From: Mesobacillus foraminis
GTDB lineage: Bacteria; Bacillota; Bacilli; Bacillales; Cytobacillaceae
Length of the DNA stretch: 64,000 bases
Assembly (NCBI RefSeq): GCF_004340465.1
Contig: NZ_SLVV01000016.1
Location: 19,991-83,990 of the forward strand
Direction of reading: 5' to 3'
A program made the translations under genes and the position numbers. Below are positions 18,158 through 27,172 of this stretch, one piece after another; the stretch's first letter is position 1; each line of letters starts with the position of its first letter. The notes under the pieces were generated by a model. It ran no database searches. It was not told where the DNA came from and was given only the letters and a program-made list of their open reading frames with translations.

Positions 18158-18637
18158 ATGACATGGACCGTTGCCATATTCTTAGTTGGATTGATCCTTA
18201 AATTTATCATGAGTCCTCCAAGTGCAGTTGTGGAATGGGTTTTAAGTAAATTTGCCCTCCATCCAAAACTTGATCCAAAAGAGGTTGCTGTAACATTTAA
18301 TGGAAAGCATTTAGAAGAGGATGAAAAAATTAGCTTTACGAATTATTTTAATGAATCGACATTTTTAAAAAAATATTATATATTCCCAGGTAATGAAAAA
18401 TTATTTTTGCATCCAGAGACTAATGTTACTCCATTTGTCATCACTGTAAAAAGAGGCAAAAAAGAGACAAATCTCTTTGTTTATAGTTACGATGACCATA
18501 TTGATGTGGTGAAGCAATACAAGAAAAAAGTGGTATCTTATATTCTGCGTTCCGATGATCTACAAAATTTCACTAAATCAACTAATGCATTAAATATAAA
18601 TGTCTATAAGGATATTCTTGGTAGAAGCAGGTCATAG
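18158..18637 (+). CDS. yfmQ: YfmQ family protein
   Basis: A 159-residue protein matching the Bacillus YfmQ family: one N-terminal membrane helix (WTVAIFLVGLILKFIM), then SPPSAVVEWVLSKFALHPKL, VTFNGKHLEEDEK, and YYIFPGNEKLFLHPET, all family hallmarks. It should be a membrane-anchored protein with a soluble domain; its function is not established. GCAGGAG lies 10 bases upstream of the ATG. It is a single gene bordered by IS debris downstream. Confidence 0.85.
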   Translation: MTWTVAIFLVGLILKFIMSPPSAVVEWVLSKFALHPKLDPKEVAVTFNGKHLEEDEKISFTNYFNESTFLKKYYIFPGNEKLFLHPETNVTPFVITVKRGKKETNLFVYSYDDHIDVVKQYKKKVVSYILRSDDLQNFTKSTNALNINVYKDILGRSRS

Positions 18638-18675
18638 TTTTGACATTAGATGCAAAGAAGAAAAAAGACAACCCC

Positions 18676-19130
18676 AAAATGAACTGCACCCCAATTGTTA
18701 GACACAGCTAACAATTGGAGGTGCAGTTTTTTAATGGCCAAATTTACTTTGGGAGAAAAATTACAGCAGTAAAGAGGTAAACCGTAGCGAGGGTCATAAA
18801 ACAGTGGCTAATTCATTGGAGGTAATTCTGGCGTTTTTCACAATTGGATTAAACAATATGAATTCAGGCGTGAGGCTGCTTTTGAAAAGTCCTATACAAC
18901 TTACACCCTGGAGTATAAACTGGATGTACTAAATTATATGACGGCCAAGGGACATCCTTAAGGGAAACAGCAAAGAAATTTTCAATAACAGCATAATCGT
19001 AAAACAGTTTCCCTTACGGGACAAATTTTGTGTAATTCCTCGTTCGCTTAGAGAAAGTTGATATTTTTTCATCTGGTAGTGCCATCCCTGGTCTGAATGA
19101 AGAAGAAGCACCTCTTCACCTGTTAACTAA
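18676..19130. mobile_element. Degenerate IS3-family (IS150 group) remnant
   Basis: The left end is a long perfect hairpin around 18680-18730, with the typical CACCCCAATTGTTAGAC end. A forward orfA trace from 18734 (MAKFTLGEKLQ, then FHNWIKQYEFRREAAFEKSY and [13 protein letters not shown]) is broken by several stops. It abuts an orfB trace on the minus strand at 18990-19111 ([22 protein letters not shown] and SRKGNC, from the DDE domain). The opposite orientation of the two halves shows that the element was rearranged, not merely mutated. Confidence 0.8.
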
Positions 19131-19638
19131 AAACGTCTCTAAATAAACCTTTCATCCTTTCTCTGGTTCTTCACCGTATAGCCCATAACAAAGGCACTAA
19201 CTTATACCTTGAGTGCCTTCATTATAGTTCCAACCGTTGAACTTTAGATTGAAGGGGTTGATGCCTAGCTCGTGTTGAAACTTTTTTAACACATACCGGT
19301 ACCAGAAAGAATCAGGAAGGTTATTTAGTCCAACAATGCAATGAGAAAATTCGCCCTGTTGGTGGCTACGATGTTTTCCGGAGTTTTAACAATAAAAACA
19401 AAATGTATATAGAAGAAAAGGTGCTTGTTCAACAGGTTACCCAACAAGCAGCATTAAAGGATTCATCTGAAGATTCTTCTTCTGTGCTTATAAATTTATT
19501 TTATATAAACGGAAAACTTTTATGGAAAGAAAAACCTCCCCCTACCCTGTACATATACTTTCATAGTATGAATTCAATTGTACGTAAATTTGGTTATACG
19601 ATCCGTGTCCTAATATGAGATGATAGATCCCCAAAGAC
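19131..19638. other. Gene-free stretch after the IS remnant
   Basis: No gene I can support. A forward frame at 19403-19618 has no ribosome site and no recognisable features. Confidence 0.4.
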
Positions 19639-19670
19639 CCACCTTCCATTATTATGGAGGGTGGCTTTTA
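19639..19670. terminator. Possible bidirectional terminator
   Basis: CCACCTTCCAT (19639-19649) pairs with ATGGAGGGTGG (19654-19664), followed by CTTTTATT on the plus strand. It lies downstream of the minus-strand acetyltransferase gene. Confidence 0.55.
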
Positions 19671-19754
19671 TTATGTGAAATTAATTAGTCATTCCTTATG
19701 CCCAAGCATTTGTTATTCAACAAACGCTACCCGTTAGTTCAATAAGAAAATAGC

Positions 19755-20315
19755 TTATATTTCAATCTGTTTAATTACTTTGGCTGGATTGCCACCCACT
19801 ACAACATTATCTGGTACATCCTTAGTAACTACCGCACCTGATGCAATTACAACATTGTCCCCTACTGTTACTCCTGGGTTAATTACTGCACTTCCACCAA
19901 TCCATACGTTGTTTCCAAAGGTAATCGGTATTGCGTATTCTTTACCAGAATTGCGTTCAGTTGGGTTAAGTGGATGTGTTGCAGTATAGATTTGTACACC
20001 AGGTGCAAGCATACAATTATCGCCAAATCGCACTTCACAAACATCTAAGATGGTACAGTCGAAGTTTGCAAAAAAGTTTTCACCAACGTGTGTATTATAG
20101 CCATAGTCAAAACGTATATTTGGCTCCATATATACATTTTCTCCAGTGGAACCGAGTAATTCCTTTAATAACTTTGACCGTTTTTCTCCTTCAGTTTCTA
20201 ATGTTTGATTATAAATTCTAACTTTTCGTCTCGCTTCCTCACGGTCCTTTAATAATACTGGGTCAGCAGGGTTGTACATTTCCCCAGCTAACATCTTCTC
20301 TTTTTCTGTTCTCAT
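19755..20315 (-). CDS. maa: Maltose/sugar O-acetyltransferase
   Basis: A 186-residue left-handed beta-helix (hexapeptide) acetyltransferase that moves acetyl from acetyl-CoA to a sugar hydroxyl. The N-terminus [21 protein letters not shown] is the Mac domain of maltose/galactoside acetyltransferases. Hexapeptide coils follow, with the catalytic His in [10 protein letters not shown] and the C-terminal [20 protein letters not shown] and GGNPAKVIK. Length is typical of Maa. AAGGAGAT lies before the ATG. Probably cytoplasmic, active as a trimer. Confidence 0.9.
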   Translation of the reverse strand: MRTEKEKMLAGEMYNPADPVLLKDREEARRKVRIYNQTLETEGEKRSKLLKELLGSTGENVYMEPNIRFDYGYNTHVGENFFANFDCTILDVCEVRFGDNCMLAPGVQIYTATHPLNPTERNSGKEYAIPITFGNNVWIGGSAVINPGVTVGDNVVIASGAVVTKDVPDNVVVGGNPAKVIKQIEI

Positions 20316-20399
20316 AAGTACATCTCCTTACTAAATTTATATATTTAATTATATCAGTTCGCTTGTTGAAGTAACCTCCCCCGTTAGCAAACCACAAAA

Positions 20400-20424
20400 A
20401 AGGCTGCTTTTTTTTGCAGCCTTT
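20400..20424 (-). terminator. Terminator for the MDR reductase gene
   Basis: AAGGCTGC (20400-20407) and GCAGCCTT (20416-20423). On the minus strand the stem is followed by TTTTTT, which suits the gene ending at 20690. Confidence 0.7.
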
Positions 20425-20689
20425 ACTTTAAAGAGGGCACCCGTTCGTTCAAGAGCGTATCTGCTTTCAACTCGTCTGTTCTAACCCAACGTTCATTGAA
20501 CTATCTTTATTTTTAGTTCCACTTCCTTCTCCTAGCGATTTTCTATTTTGCATTCAAAATTACATACTTATATCTAAGTGTTTTTTTACTATCCAATCTT
20601 TAACAATAAAAATAGACTGGCAATTAGGACTTAGGTTTGGTTTTCATTTCGGTCGCATAGATGTTCACTAAATTTCTGTAATAAACACC

Positions 20690-21658
20690 TCAGCGTTGCG
20701 CCAAAGTTATGACAACATTTCCCTTTTTATGTCCCTTTTCCACATACCGGTGGGCCTCTGCAACTTCTTCCAATGGATATCGTCGATCGATGACCGCTTT
20801 GATCTTTCCTGCCTCATAAAGATCTTTAAGATAGTTCAGATTTGCTTGGTTTTGCATAAGTCCCGCCGTTACAAAAATTGCTTTCTTTTTCCCGAACATC
20901 GCAGTCTGTAACATGTTAAAGAGGAGGGACAATGAAGGGACCGTGGAAAGGTAGACACCTCTTTGCGTAAGAGAGCATTTACATTGTGAAAAGGAGCGTT
21001 TACCCACTGCATCGAAAATAACGTCATATGTCTTTCCGTTTTTCGTAAAATCCTCCCTGGTGTAGTCAATGACCTTATCTGCTCCATGCGATTTTACCAA
21101 CTCTATATTTGTTGTACTGCATACTCCTGTAACTTCTGCACCCAAGTATTTAGCTATTTGTACCGCATATATCCCTACTGCTCCAGATGCACCATTAATC
21201 AGGACATTTTGTCCGCGCTTTAATTTAGCTTTATCACGAAGGAATGTCAGGGCGGTAGGTGCACCATCACAGACGGCGGCGGCTTCTTCATAGGACATAG
21301 CAGACGATTTGATCGTCAACGGGGTATCTTCGTGCAGACATTTGTATTCGGCTTGAGCACCAAGCGTCCTTGCACTTAACCCAAATACCTGGTCGCCTAC
21401 TTGAAATTTCAATACCTTTTTTCCAACAGCATCAACTTCGCCGGAAAGCTCCGCACCGAGTATTGAGTTTTTTGGCCTTTTTAGACCGTAAACAAGCTTA
21501 ACAATAGGGGAACCTTTTCGAAAGGTACAGTCTGCTGGTCCAACTGAAGCCGCGTGTATTTTGATTCGGACTTCATGATCTTTCGGGATTGGCGTATCAA
21601 TCTCTTGAAGCTGAAAAACATCCGGCGTTCCATATTTGGTGCATACGATTGCCTTCAT
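20690..21658 (-). CDS. NAD(P)-dependent MDR alcohol dehydrogenase / quinone oxidoreductase
   Basis: A 322-residue medium-chain reductase/dehydrogenase. The N-terminal GroES-like domain (AIVCTKYGTPDVFQLQEIDTP) lacks the Cys/His zinc ligands of true alcohol dehydrogenases, as in the quinone oxidoreductase branch. The Rossmann motif ASGAVG begins near residue 156 (VLINGASGAVGIYAVQIAKYLGA split over the strand). It is likely to reduce quinones or enones with NADPH. GGAGAGAGG precedes the ATG. Monocistronic by appearance, with a terminator about 270 bases downstream. Confidence 0.87.
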   Translation of the reverse strand: MKAIVCTKYGTPDVFQLQEIDTPIPKDHEVRIKIHAASVGPADCTFRKGSPIVKLVYGLKRPKNSILGAELSGEVDAVGKKVLKFQVGDQVFGLSARTLGAQAEYKCLHEDTPLTIKSSAMSYEEAAAVCDGAPTALTFLRDKAKLKRGQNVLINGASGAVGIYAVQIAKYLGAEVTGVCSTTNIELVKSHGADKVIDYTREDFTKNGKTYDVIFDAVGKRSFSQCKCSLTQRGVYLSTVPSLSLLFNMLQTAMFGKKKAIFVTAGLMQNQANLNYLKDLYEAGKIKAVIDRRYPLEEVAEAHRYVEKGHKKGNVVITLAQR

Positions 21659-21883
21659 ATGGCCTCTCTCCTTTTTTTCATCTTCTTCCTGATAGAATTA
21701 CACCTGTTAGGGTAAGCCAATGACTCTAGAATCTGGAAGGCTTTCTCAAAGGGGATTAATTTTCCTTTTGTGCTGTGATGGTAATCAATTGTAGTGGGAT
21801 CTTTTCAAGATGAGGGCAACGTCAGTTTTGGATTTGATCAGTGGTTTTATCTTTCAAATTCAATACATTACATAGTCATTGTC

Positions 21884-22615
21884 TTACATAGAGGAATACT
21901 CATGTTTAGAAGCTTCCCTCAGTTCAGAAAGGGAATCAATCGCAGTTTTATTAAATCCCTTAATAAGGAGCCATACAGCTAAAATCATTTCATTAGCTGC
22001 TACTGGCACAGCCAAAACAGCACCCCAAAAAGAAATTTGGGGAAACACACCGAACATTACGAATAAAGCACAAACAAAAACAAAAGTTGCCCCTGTCATC
22101 CCCAGAATGGATATGAATCTCGGCACAAGTTTGGTTTTATAAAAAATATAACTATACATCAACGTATTTATACCAAGCATAAAGAGGGGGCCGAGCATAA
22201 ATGTCCATTCATGAATTGCTTTTAAGACGATACCTGAAGCATGAAAAGATGTGGGATCCTGGACTTCTGCTGCTGCAAATTCCTGGCTTAAGGTTAAGAG
22301 GGACAATACACTGATTAAACCAACAGTAATAATAATCGCTTCAAGAAACCTGAAGCAAACATGCCATAGGGCGATTGTTTCATTGTACATTCTTAACAAA
22401 GGAAACATGGTAGTGGCGGTACCAACAGCTGAAACGACAAGAATTAACTCCATGAGCGCTCCTACTATCACTTGGTTGGCATGTTCGGAACCTTTTGTCA
22501 GGTAATCGGGACCATTTAAGATAGGATCGTATAAATTAAGACCGATCACAGCCGAAACAGCAGCCAGTAAAAACAGTACACCCACAATACTTGCAGCTTT
22601 TTTCTTTGAATTCAT
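21884..22615 (-). CDS. DUF4386 family membrane protein
   Basis: A 243-residue integral membrane protein with about six hydrophobic helices. KKAASIVGVLFLLAAVSAVIG at the start and the later PLLRMYNETIALWHVCFRFLEA block are the pattern of the DUF4386 family. No biochemical function is assigned to the family. It is the last gene of a three-gene group (membrane protein, XRE regulator, DUF4386), 43 bases after the regulator, with GAGGGG before its ATG. It is presumably controlled by the operator upstream of 23333. Confidence 0.85.
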   Translation of the reverse strand: MNSKKKAASIVGVLFLLAAVSAVIGLNLYDPILNGPDYLTKGSEHANQVIVGALMELILVVSAVGTATTMFPLLRMYNETIALWHVCFRFLEAIIITVGLISVLSLLTLSQEFAAAEVQDPTSFHASGIVLKAIHEWTFMLGPLFMLGINTLMYSYIFYKTKLVPRFISILGMTGATFVFVCALFVMFGVFPQISFWGAVLAVPVAANEMILAVWLLIKGFNKTAIDSLSELREASKHEYSSM

Positions 22616-22658
22616 TCTTTTATCCCCTCACTTAATAAATTCAAAAATAATATTGTTC

Positions 22659-22883
22659 TTACTGCTTTGTGTTTTCCCCATAATAGAATATCTCTTCCAA
22701 CGGTAAGTTAAAGGTGTGTGCAATGCGAAAAGCTAGTTCCAGGGATGGGGAGTAGTTCCCCTTTTCAAGAGCCACGATGGTTTGTCTTGTTACGCCCACC
22801 TTGTCAGCCAATTGCTGCTGAGTCATTTCATCATGGTTGAATCGTAATTTCCGAATGTGATTGCCGACAAGATTTTTACCCAT
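22659..22883 (-). CDS. XRE-family transcriptional regulator (Cro/CI type)
   Basis: A 74-residue single-domain helix-turn-helix protein (MTQQQLADKVGVTRQTIVAL then EKGNYSPSLELAFRIA), the short YgzD/YozG-like kind that usually sits beside a small membrane protein. Likely a dimeric repressor. It lies 4 bases after the upstream membrane-protein gene with its own GAGAGGAG site. A perfect 10-bp inverted repeat over the promoter of the operon (23358-23397) is its probable operator, so it would regulate itself. Confidence 0.88.
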   Translation of the reverse strand: MGKNLVGNHIRKLRFNHDEMTQQQLADKVGVTRQTIVALEKGNYSPSLELAFRIAHTFNLPLEEIFYYGENTKQ

Positions 22884-22886
22884 ATT

Positions 22887-23333
22887 TTATACTCCTCTCC
22901 GATAGTGATAAAGTTTTGTAACGGAGCCAATCACATCTGAAATGAACCCTGAAGTAATCAGAATAATGAACATCATATGTGAGGGCTGAAGAATGACCAG
23001 CGATCCCATTGCAATAAGAAAGCCGATGAGAAACACAAAAAACGAATTACGGTGCGCTTTCAATTCGATTAACCTATCTAATTCATCCGCAAATGTGGGT
23101 TCTTTTTCTTTGGTCGTAAGTCTAAATACAATGTTGAAAATAATGGTGATAATGATATGTGCAATTATTGAAAACAATGTCAGAAAGAGGACAAAGGAAC
23201 CCCAATAACGAAAAGCTTCAATCGACTCCAGCCCCCCTCCTGGGAACCGCGGATACATGTACAAACAATAAGAGACGAAAATGAGTATAGCACTAATTAA
23301 AGATACGATGCTTTTCTTTTCCTGGTATGTCAT
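22887..23333 (-). CDS. Four-helix membrane protein paired with the XRE regulator
   Basis: A 148-residue membrane protein with four helices in two pairs (residues about 8-26, 40-75, 97-115, 118-138) split by a charged loop TTKEKEPTFADELDRL. It resembles DUF2178/DUF3169-like proteins that usually precede a short XRE regulator. Function is unknown; such pairs are often taken as sensor and repressor, which is inference. AAGGAGGTG lies before the ATG, and it is the first gene of the operon. Confidence 0.7.
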   Translation of the reverse strand: MTYQEKKSIVSLISAILIFVSYCLYMYPRFPGGGLESIEAFRYWGSFVLFLTLFSIIAHIIITIIFNIVFRLTTKEKEPTFADELDRLIELKAHRNSFFVFLIGFLIAMGSLVILQPSHMMFIILITSGFISDVIGSVTKLYHYRRGV

Positions 23334-23357
23334 GATTTACACCTCCTTGTCGGGTAA

Positions 23358-23416
23358 ATTTTACATTGAGTATAGTGTTATATACATAATGTAAAATAAA
23401 CCATACATAAAGTCAA
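23358..23416 (-). promoter_or_regulatory. Promoter and operator of the membrane protein/XRE operon
   Basis: On the minus strand TTGACT (plus 23411-23416), 17 bases, then TACATT (plus 23388-23393) form a good SigA promoter. ATTTTACATT (23358-23367) and AATGTAAAAT (23388-23397) are a perfect 10-bp inverted repeat, the second arm lying on the -10. Confidence 0.6.
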
Positions 23417-23433
23417 GTGTATATTACAAAAAT

Positions 23434-23470
23434 AGGCTGGAGCATGACCCAGTGGGCAATGTTCCAGCCT
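23434..23470. repeat. AGGCTGGA palindrome
   Basis: AGGCTGGA (23434-23441) and TCCAGCCT (23463-23470) with an extra CAT/ATG pairing inside. A related AGGCTGGGACAAAACC opening occurs at 63913, so this may be a dispersed element. Confidence 0.4.
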
Positions 23471-24370
23471 TTAAAAAGAAGAAATTCGAGATAAAACCTC
23501 ATACATTTAGTGAGGAATGGAGATCTGATGACGAGTTTTTTGTCGCCGAATTTGAAATTTATGGAATAATAACTCTATCATTAAAAAAACATAGGGAGAT
23601 TTTAGTCTTCCTATGTTTTCATCCATATTATTTATCTGTTTGTTCTTGCTTCTTTTTCAAATACTCCGCACGTATTTTTAATTTACTGAAGTAAAGCTTA
23701 TTACTTTATTAGTGTACTTCTAACTTTGCATATATCAGTAAAAACATTAAAAACTTAGTAAAATAATTCATCGCTAAATGGTATTCATTTCATTGCTATA
23801 ATCAATCCCTTGACACTCTGTACAGGCCTCAATAATTCTATTTCTTGTTTGTTTAGCTCTTTTCTAAAGGTCCAATTGTTCGGTAAATAAGGGGTTAAAA
23901 TATTAAACAATCTAAGTCTACTCCATCTTTTAAATGGTTCTTAATGCTAATAACCATTACGTTCTCGATGATTTCAAATTTCGGTTTCTGAGGGGAAATA
24001 TTGTTTTTTGCAAAGTCTTTTTACAACTTGTTTAAAAAATCTACATCCCCAATATTTTTCTCAAAAAGTCACCCCATGATATTACTTTTCTACTAATATC
24101 TTTCTTGATCCAACTATTACCCTCTTCAACTTTTCGTTAGCTCAACAAGAAAAGCAATGCCTTGTTAAAGCATCGCACCCGAAAGTTTAAGTACAATTCT
24201 TCGCAATCTTGTAATTAGCATTAAAAAAGGGAGTAAAGTAATTACCTCTCTAGTACAACAGCTATTAAAATATGACATTCATCGCACATTCCATATTCTT
24301 GAGGAAGAAGAGAGGAACAAGAAAAAAGATTGCTAAAAACCAAAACCTTAATTTAGTTTGTGTTTATGTT
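23471..24370. other. Gene-poor stretch upstream of the lysine riboswitch
   Basis: No supported gene. A forward frame at about 24224-24340 (KKGSKVITSLVQQLLKYDIH, then RTFHILEEEERNKKKDC) reads like protein but has no start and no family I know; it is probably a gene remnant. Confidence 0.4.
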
Positions 24371-24380
24371 AGAGTTCATA

Positions 24381-24386
24381 TATAAT
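24381..24386 (+). promoter_or_regulatory. -10 box before the lysine riboswitch
   Basis: A perfect TATAAT, about 35 bases before the first riboswitch stem. The -35 is not clear. Confidence 0.45.
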
Positions 24387-24416
24387 ATTGGAATAATAAA
24401 ATACTTCCTCTTAACC

Positions 24417-24600
24417 GATTGAGTAGAGGTTGCAACTTTTATTAGTAAAACGCATGAGATAAAGAGATATCATGGACTGCGTTTGAAAGGAAAAGTTGCC
24501 GAAATATGCTTTAACTCTCTTTTAAAGCATATTGGGGCTGTTATCGAATAGGTACAGCACTGTCACGTTTCTTGACCAAGAAATGTGAGGAGCTAATCTT
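24417..24600 (+). promoter_or_regulatory. Lysine riboswitch (L box)
   Basis: The conserved core elements are present in order: AGAGGTTGC, AGTAAAAC, GAAAGGAAAAGTTGCCGAA, the GGGGCTGTTATCG...ACAGCACTGTCAC hairpin segment, and GTGAGGAGCTA closing the first stem. Lysine binding should favour the terminator at 24629. The expected targets are lysine synthesis or uptake genes; here the next gene encodes only 48 residues. Confidence 0.9.
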
Positions 24601-24628
24601 CGGAAGGTTTGATTCGGACTATGCTTTT

Positions 24629-24658
24629 AGCCGTCGATCTTTCTTCGACGGCTTTTTC
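24629..24658 (+). terminator. Riboswitch expression-platform terminator
   Basis: AGCCGTCGA (24629-24637) and TCGACGGCT (24645-24653) followed by TTTTT. It lies between the aptamer and the start of the small gene. Confidence 0.85.
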
Positions 24659-24722
24659 TATTTTGTTTTACTTCCTTATATGCTAATCCATTCTTAATAA
24701 TTCAAAAAGGAGAATCTAATTA

Positions 24723-24869
24723 ATGAAAATTCTATTTAAAAATACTGAAGAGATTAAAGGTAAGATTGTAGGAGACTATGGTTGGATGTATGAGATTGAG
24801 CTAGCGGCAGGAGGAGTAATGATAGTATCTAAAGCTGATATTACTTTTGTAGAATCTGTGGCAGTATGA
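24723..24869 (+). CDS. 48-residue protein controlled by the lysine riboswitch
   Basis: A frame of 48 codons beginning MKILFKNTEEIKGKIV and ending SKADITFVESVAV, with alternating hydrophobic residues that suggest a small beta-barrel (SH3-like) fold. AAAGGAG lies 10 bases before the ATG. The transcript is closed at both ends: the riboswitch terminator is 65 bases upstream and a strong terminator starts 16 bases after the stop, so this is the only gene under the switch. I do not recognise the family. Either it has a role in lysine handling, or the original target gene was lost and this frame took its place. Confidence 0.6.
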   Translation: MKILFKNTEEIKGKIVGDYGWMYEIELAAGGVMIVSKADITFVESVAV

Positions 24870-24884
24870 GCAGAGGCAAGATGT

Positions 24885-24922
24885 AAAACAGTCTGAGGGG
24901 TAACTTTCTCAGACTGTTTTAT
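24885..24922 (+). terminator. Terminator after the 48-residue gene
   Basis: AAAACAGTCTGAG (24885-24897) pairs perfectly with CTCAGACTGTTTT (24908-24920). Confidence 0.85.
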
Positions 24923-25355
24923 GTGGTGGTGAGATTTGTACAATAACGAAATTATAGCCTTTTAAATGGCAAGAAATACAGAAACATTTTTGGAATCAAC
25001 ACGCTTTGGAAGTGGTTCTGTTTTTTAATAGGGCAAAAATCCAATGTAAGAGCTTATTTATTCAAGCACCATTAGCATATGGGAAAAGGCTTTTTCTTTG
25101 GTTAAGGATATATGATGAAAAAAGACTCCCGTTTAAGCAGCCCTCCTGCTGTATTTTACGATTAAAATCCGTTTTTTGTGCTGATAACTCGCATATGTAA
25201 ACTTAAGAATTATTAATATGACTGTTTCTTATATTTAACCCTCACCATTTTACCAAAAAGTAAATTACATAGAAGTGTGGTTATCTGTAATTTTCATTTT
25301 TTATAATGAGTCCTCCTACCCGTTGTTGGAAACAAAAACAGAGGGTGCCCGTAGC
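24923..25355. other. Gene-free stretch
   Basis: No supported gene. A forward frame at 25006-25200 has no ribosome site or family features. Confidence 0.45.
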
Positions 25356-26201
25356 TTAATGAAATTTTTTCTTTTTCTCCAGCTTATCATTTAATTTTTT
25401 AAAGTTTTCAATTGCATCAGGTATCGACAATTCCTTTGCTAAACTAGTTCCTTTTTGTATAGAACTTTTAGCCTTTTCAAATTGTTTAGCCTTTATCTGA
25501 GCATCCGCAAGTGTATACCAATAGAACCACGCATCCATTTTTGATATTTTATCGTTATAAAATTTTTCAATAGTAGGATAGTAATTAAAGTATAGTTCTT
25601 CATCTAGAACTAATTTGTCTCCATTCCACTTTAGAACATCTACAAAATAGGTATCTGCAATGTACCTTTGCCAGACGGCCATACCGACTTTCTTATTCCT
25701 TAATAACTCCATCATATGATACGGAACTTGTGCTATCATCTTTAAAGAGTTATTATTCCATTTAAATATCTCTAGTTTACTTCCTGATGAAGCACCGATT
25801 GTGACACCAAAAAGATACTCTTTAATACCATCACCGGTAATATCAGCAAAACCAGAATAATCTAATCCTACCCCCTTTGTTTGGGTCTCCCAAGTCTTTT
25901 CCCACTTTTCATTTTCTTTTCTTAATACTATTACGCCAAATTGTGAAGGATTAGGTTGATCTTTCGCCTTTATCTCAAAAGTAAAGATAATCTCTTCGTG
26001 TCCATCTTGGTTAAAGTCATAAAGCTGATATGGTTTAATGGATTTAGGTTCTTTAGGAATTACCAATGTTGAATTTGGTGGTAAAAACGCATTGATAACT
26101 TTCATTAGGTCTTTTTTTAAGTTAACTTCAGCGTGAGTAAAAATAGGTGAAATATTTAAAATAACTGATAACAGTATCGTAAATAATAAAATTTTTCGCA
26201 T
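25356..26201 (-). CDS. Secreted FG-GAP/VCBS-like repeat protein
   Basis: A 281-residue exported protein. Residues 1-25 form a signal peptide (RKILLFTILLSVILNISPIF, cleavage after THA). Two DxNxDG-type calcium loops, DFNQDGHEE and DITGDGIKEYLFG, mark FG-GAP/VCBS beta-propeller-like blades. The C-terminal 60 residues are helical and look like a TPR-type segment (WYWYTLADAQIKAKQFEKAK). Found in many Bacillus as an uncharacterised secreted protein. ATG 26201 is chosen because GAGGGG lies 9 bases upstream. No operon partners. Confidence 0.7.
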   Translation of the reverse strand: MRKILLFTILLSVILNISPIFTHAEVNLKKDLMKVINAFLPPNSTLVIPKEPKSIKPYQLYDFNQDGHEEIIFTFEIKAKDQPNPSQFGVIVLRKENEKWEKTWETQTKGVGLDYSGFADITGDGIKEYLFGVTIGASSGSKLEIFKWNNNSLKMIAQVPYHMMELLRNKKVGMAVWQRYIADTYFVDVLKWNGDKLVLDEELYFNYYPTIEKFYNDKISKMDAWFYWYTLADAQIKAKQFEKAKSSIQKGTSLAKELSIPDAIENFKKLNDKLEKKKKFH

Positions 26202-26440
26202 CAATAATCCCCTCTATTTACTACTTAGCTAATATTAGCGATTATTGTTCCCTAATGTTAACTTGAATATCAAAAGCCTTTGTTTAACTAACTCTTAGTA
26301 AGCATTCCTATAATTGATTGAATAAGAATACACCTTTTACAGTAGCAGGTAAGTTAAAAGGCGCTATACCTTTTAGATGAAATTTGCCTTCAATAAAAAA
26401 ACGAGGTTCAACCCTCGCTTCGAAAAATATTATATTATGA

Positions 26441-27172
26441 CTAAGGTTGGCTCGCTTCTTTTTCTCTTTCTCTTTTCCTTTTATTCATTCGGATCAGTAC
26501 ATCGTGGTAGATCCGTTCCAGGTTCAATTTTTCATCCTCATCATCTGTAATTGTACTGAGATGATGAAAAACTTTAATGATCGAAAATGTATTATTTATA
26601 TGTTTTTCGTCGTACATCTCACGAGCCTTTTTCCTCGTTTCCGGCCCGAATGTCTTGGTTCTCCTGTCTATCTCTCGATATACCATTTCATAAAGAGTAT
26701 TATCATTAACAACAGGATGATTTAACATGAAATGGATTTGTTCTAGGGTATCCTCTTTCATTTTTTCCAGGTTATCAATGTTCTCAAGTTGCCTGCCCAC
26801 GTTCCTAATTGCTGTCCTATGGTTAACTTTAAATACTTTATTGGCAGTGACTCCTCTGAATGAATGACCATCTTTATCATAGTAAGTATATGTTAGTTCG
26901 TTTGTGATGGCCTTTTTGCCCACCTCATTGTTAGTAATAAGAATCCCAAAATATATTTTTCCATTTTCAGCAATTTCAGTTGGATTTTGCTGCTGGATAA
27001 AGACTTCTATATCGGAATCTGTAAGATATGCCCGTACTACTTTAAAATAGACCCCTTCCCTTTTCGCATAAGCATGCAGCGAAAGTAAAGCTAGGTATAT
27101 GGCAATATGGTTATCGTAGTTATTGTAGGTTGTGGAAGTCAAGCCACGAATATAATAAATGTCATCCTTCAA
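26441..27172 (-). CDS. Hypothetical protein, possibly 5'-truncated
   Basis: At least 243 residues, mainly helical and highly charged at the C-terminus (RMNKRKREREKEAS). I do not recognise the family. The only plausible start is a TTG at 27172 with no good ribosome site. The same frame stays open upstream to a stop at 27344-27346 and reads like protein (KFCFKHGYTDLILDCIRDLK and KEKRKKERGQYRLIL), yet contains no ATG, GTG or TTG there. This suggests a frameshift or loss of the original 5' end. No partner genes. Confidence 0.5.
   Translation of the reverse strand: MKDDIYYIRGLTSTTYNNYDNHIAIYLALLSLHAYAKREGVYFKVVRAYLTDSDIEVFIQQQNPTEIAENGKIYFGILITNNEVGKKAITNELTYTYYDKDGHSFRGVTANKVFKVNHRTAIRNVGRQLENIDNLEKMKEDTLEQIHFMLNHPVVNDNTLYEMVYREIDRRTKTFGPETRKKAREMYDEKHINNTFSIIKVFHHLSTITDDEDEKLNLERIYHDVLIRMNKRKREREKEASQP

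Noticed and set aside
23452..23694. An 80-codon forward frame
   Set aside because: It begins inside the AGGCTGGA palindrome and has no ribosome site or protein-like pattern.
25006..25200. A 64-codon forward frame after the riboswitch gene
   Set aside because: No ribosome site and no recognisable pattern.
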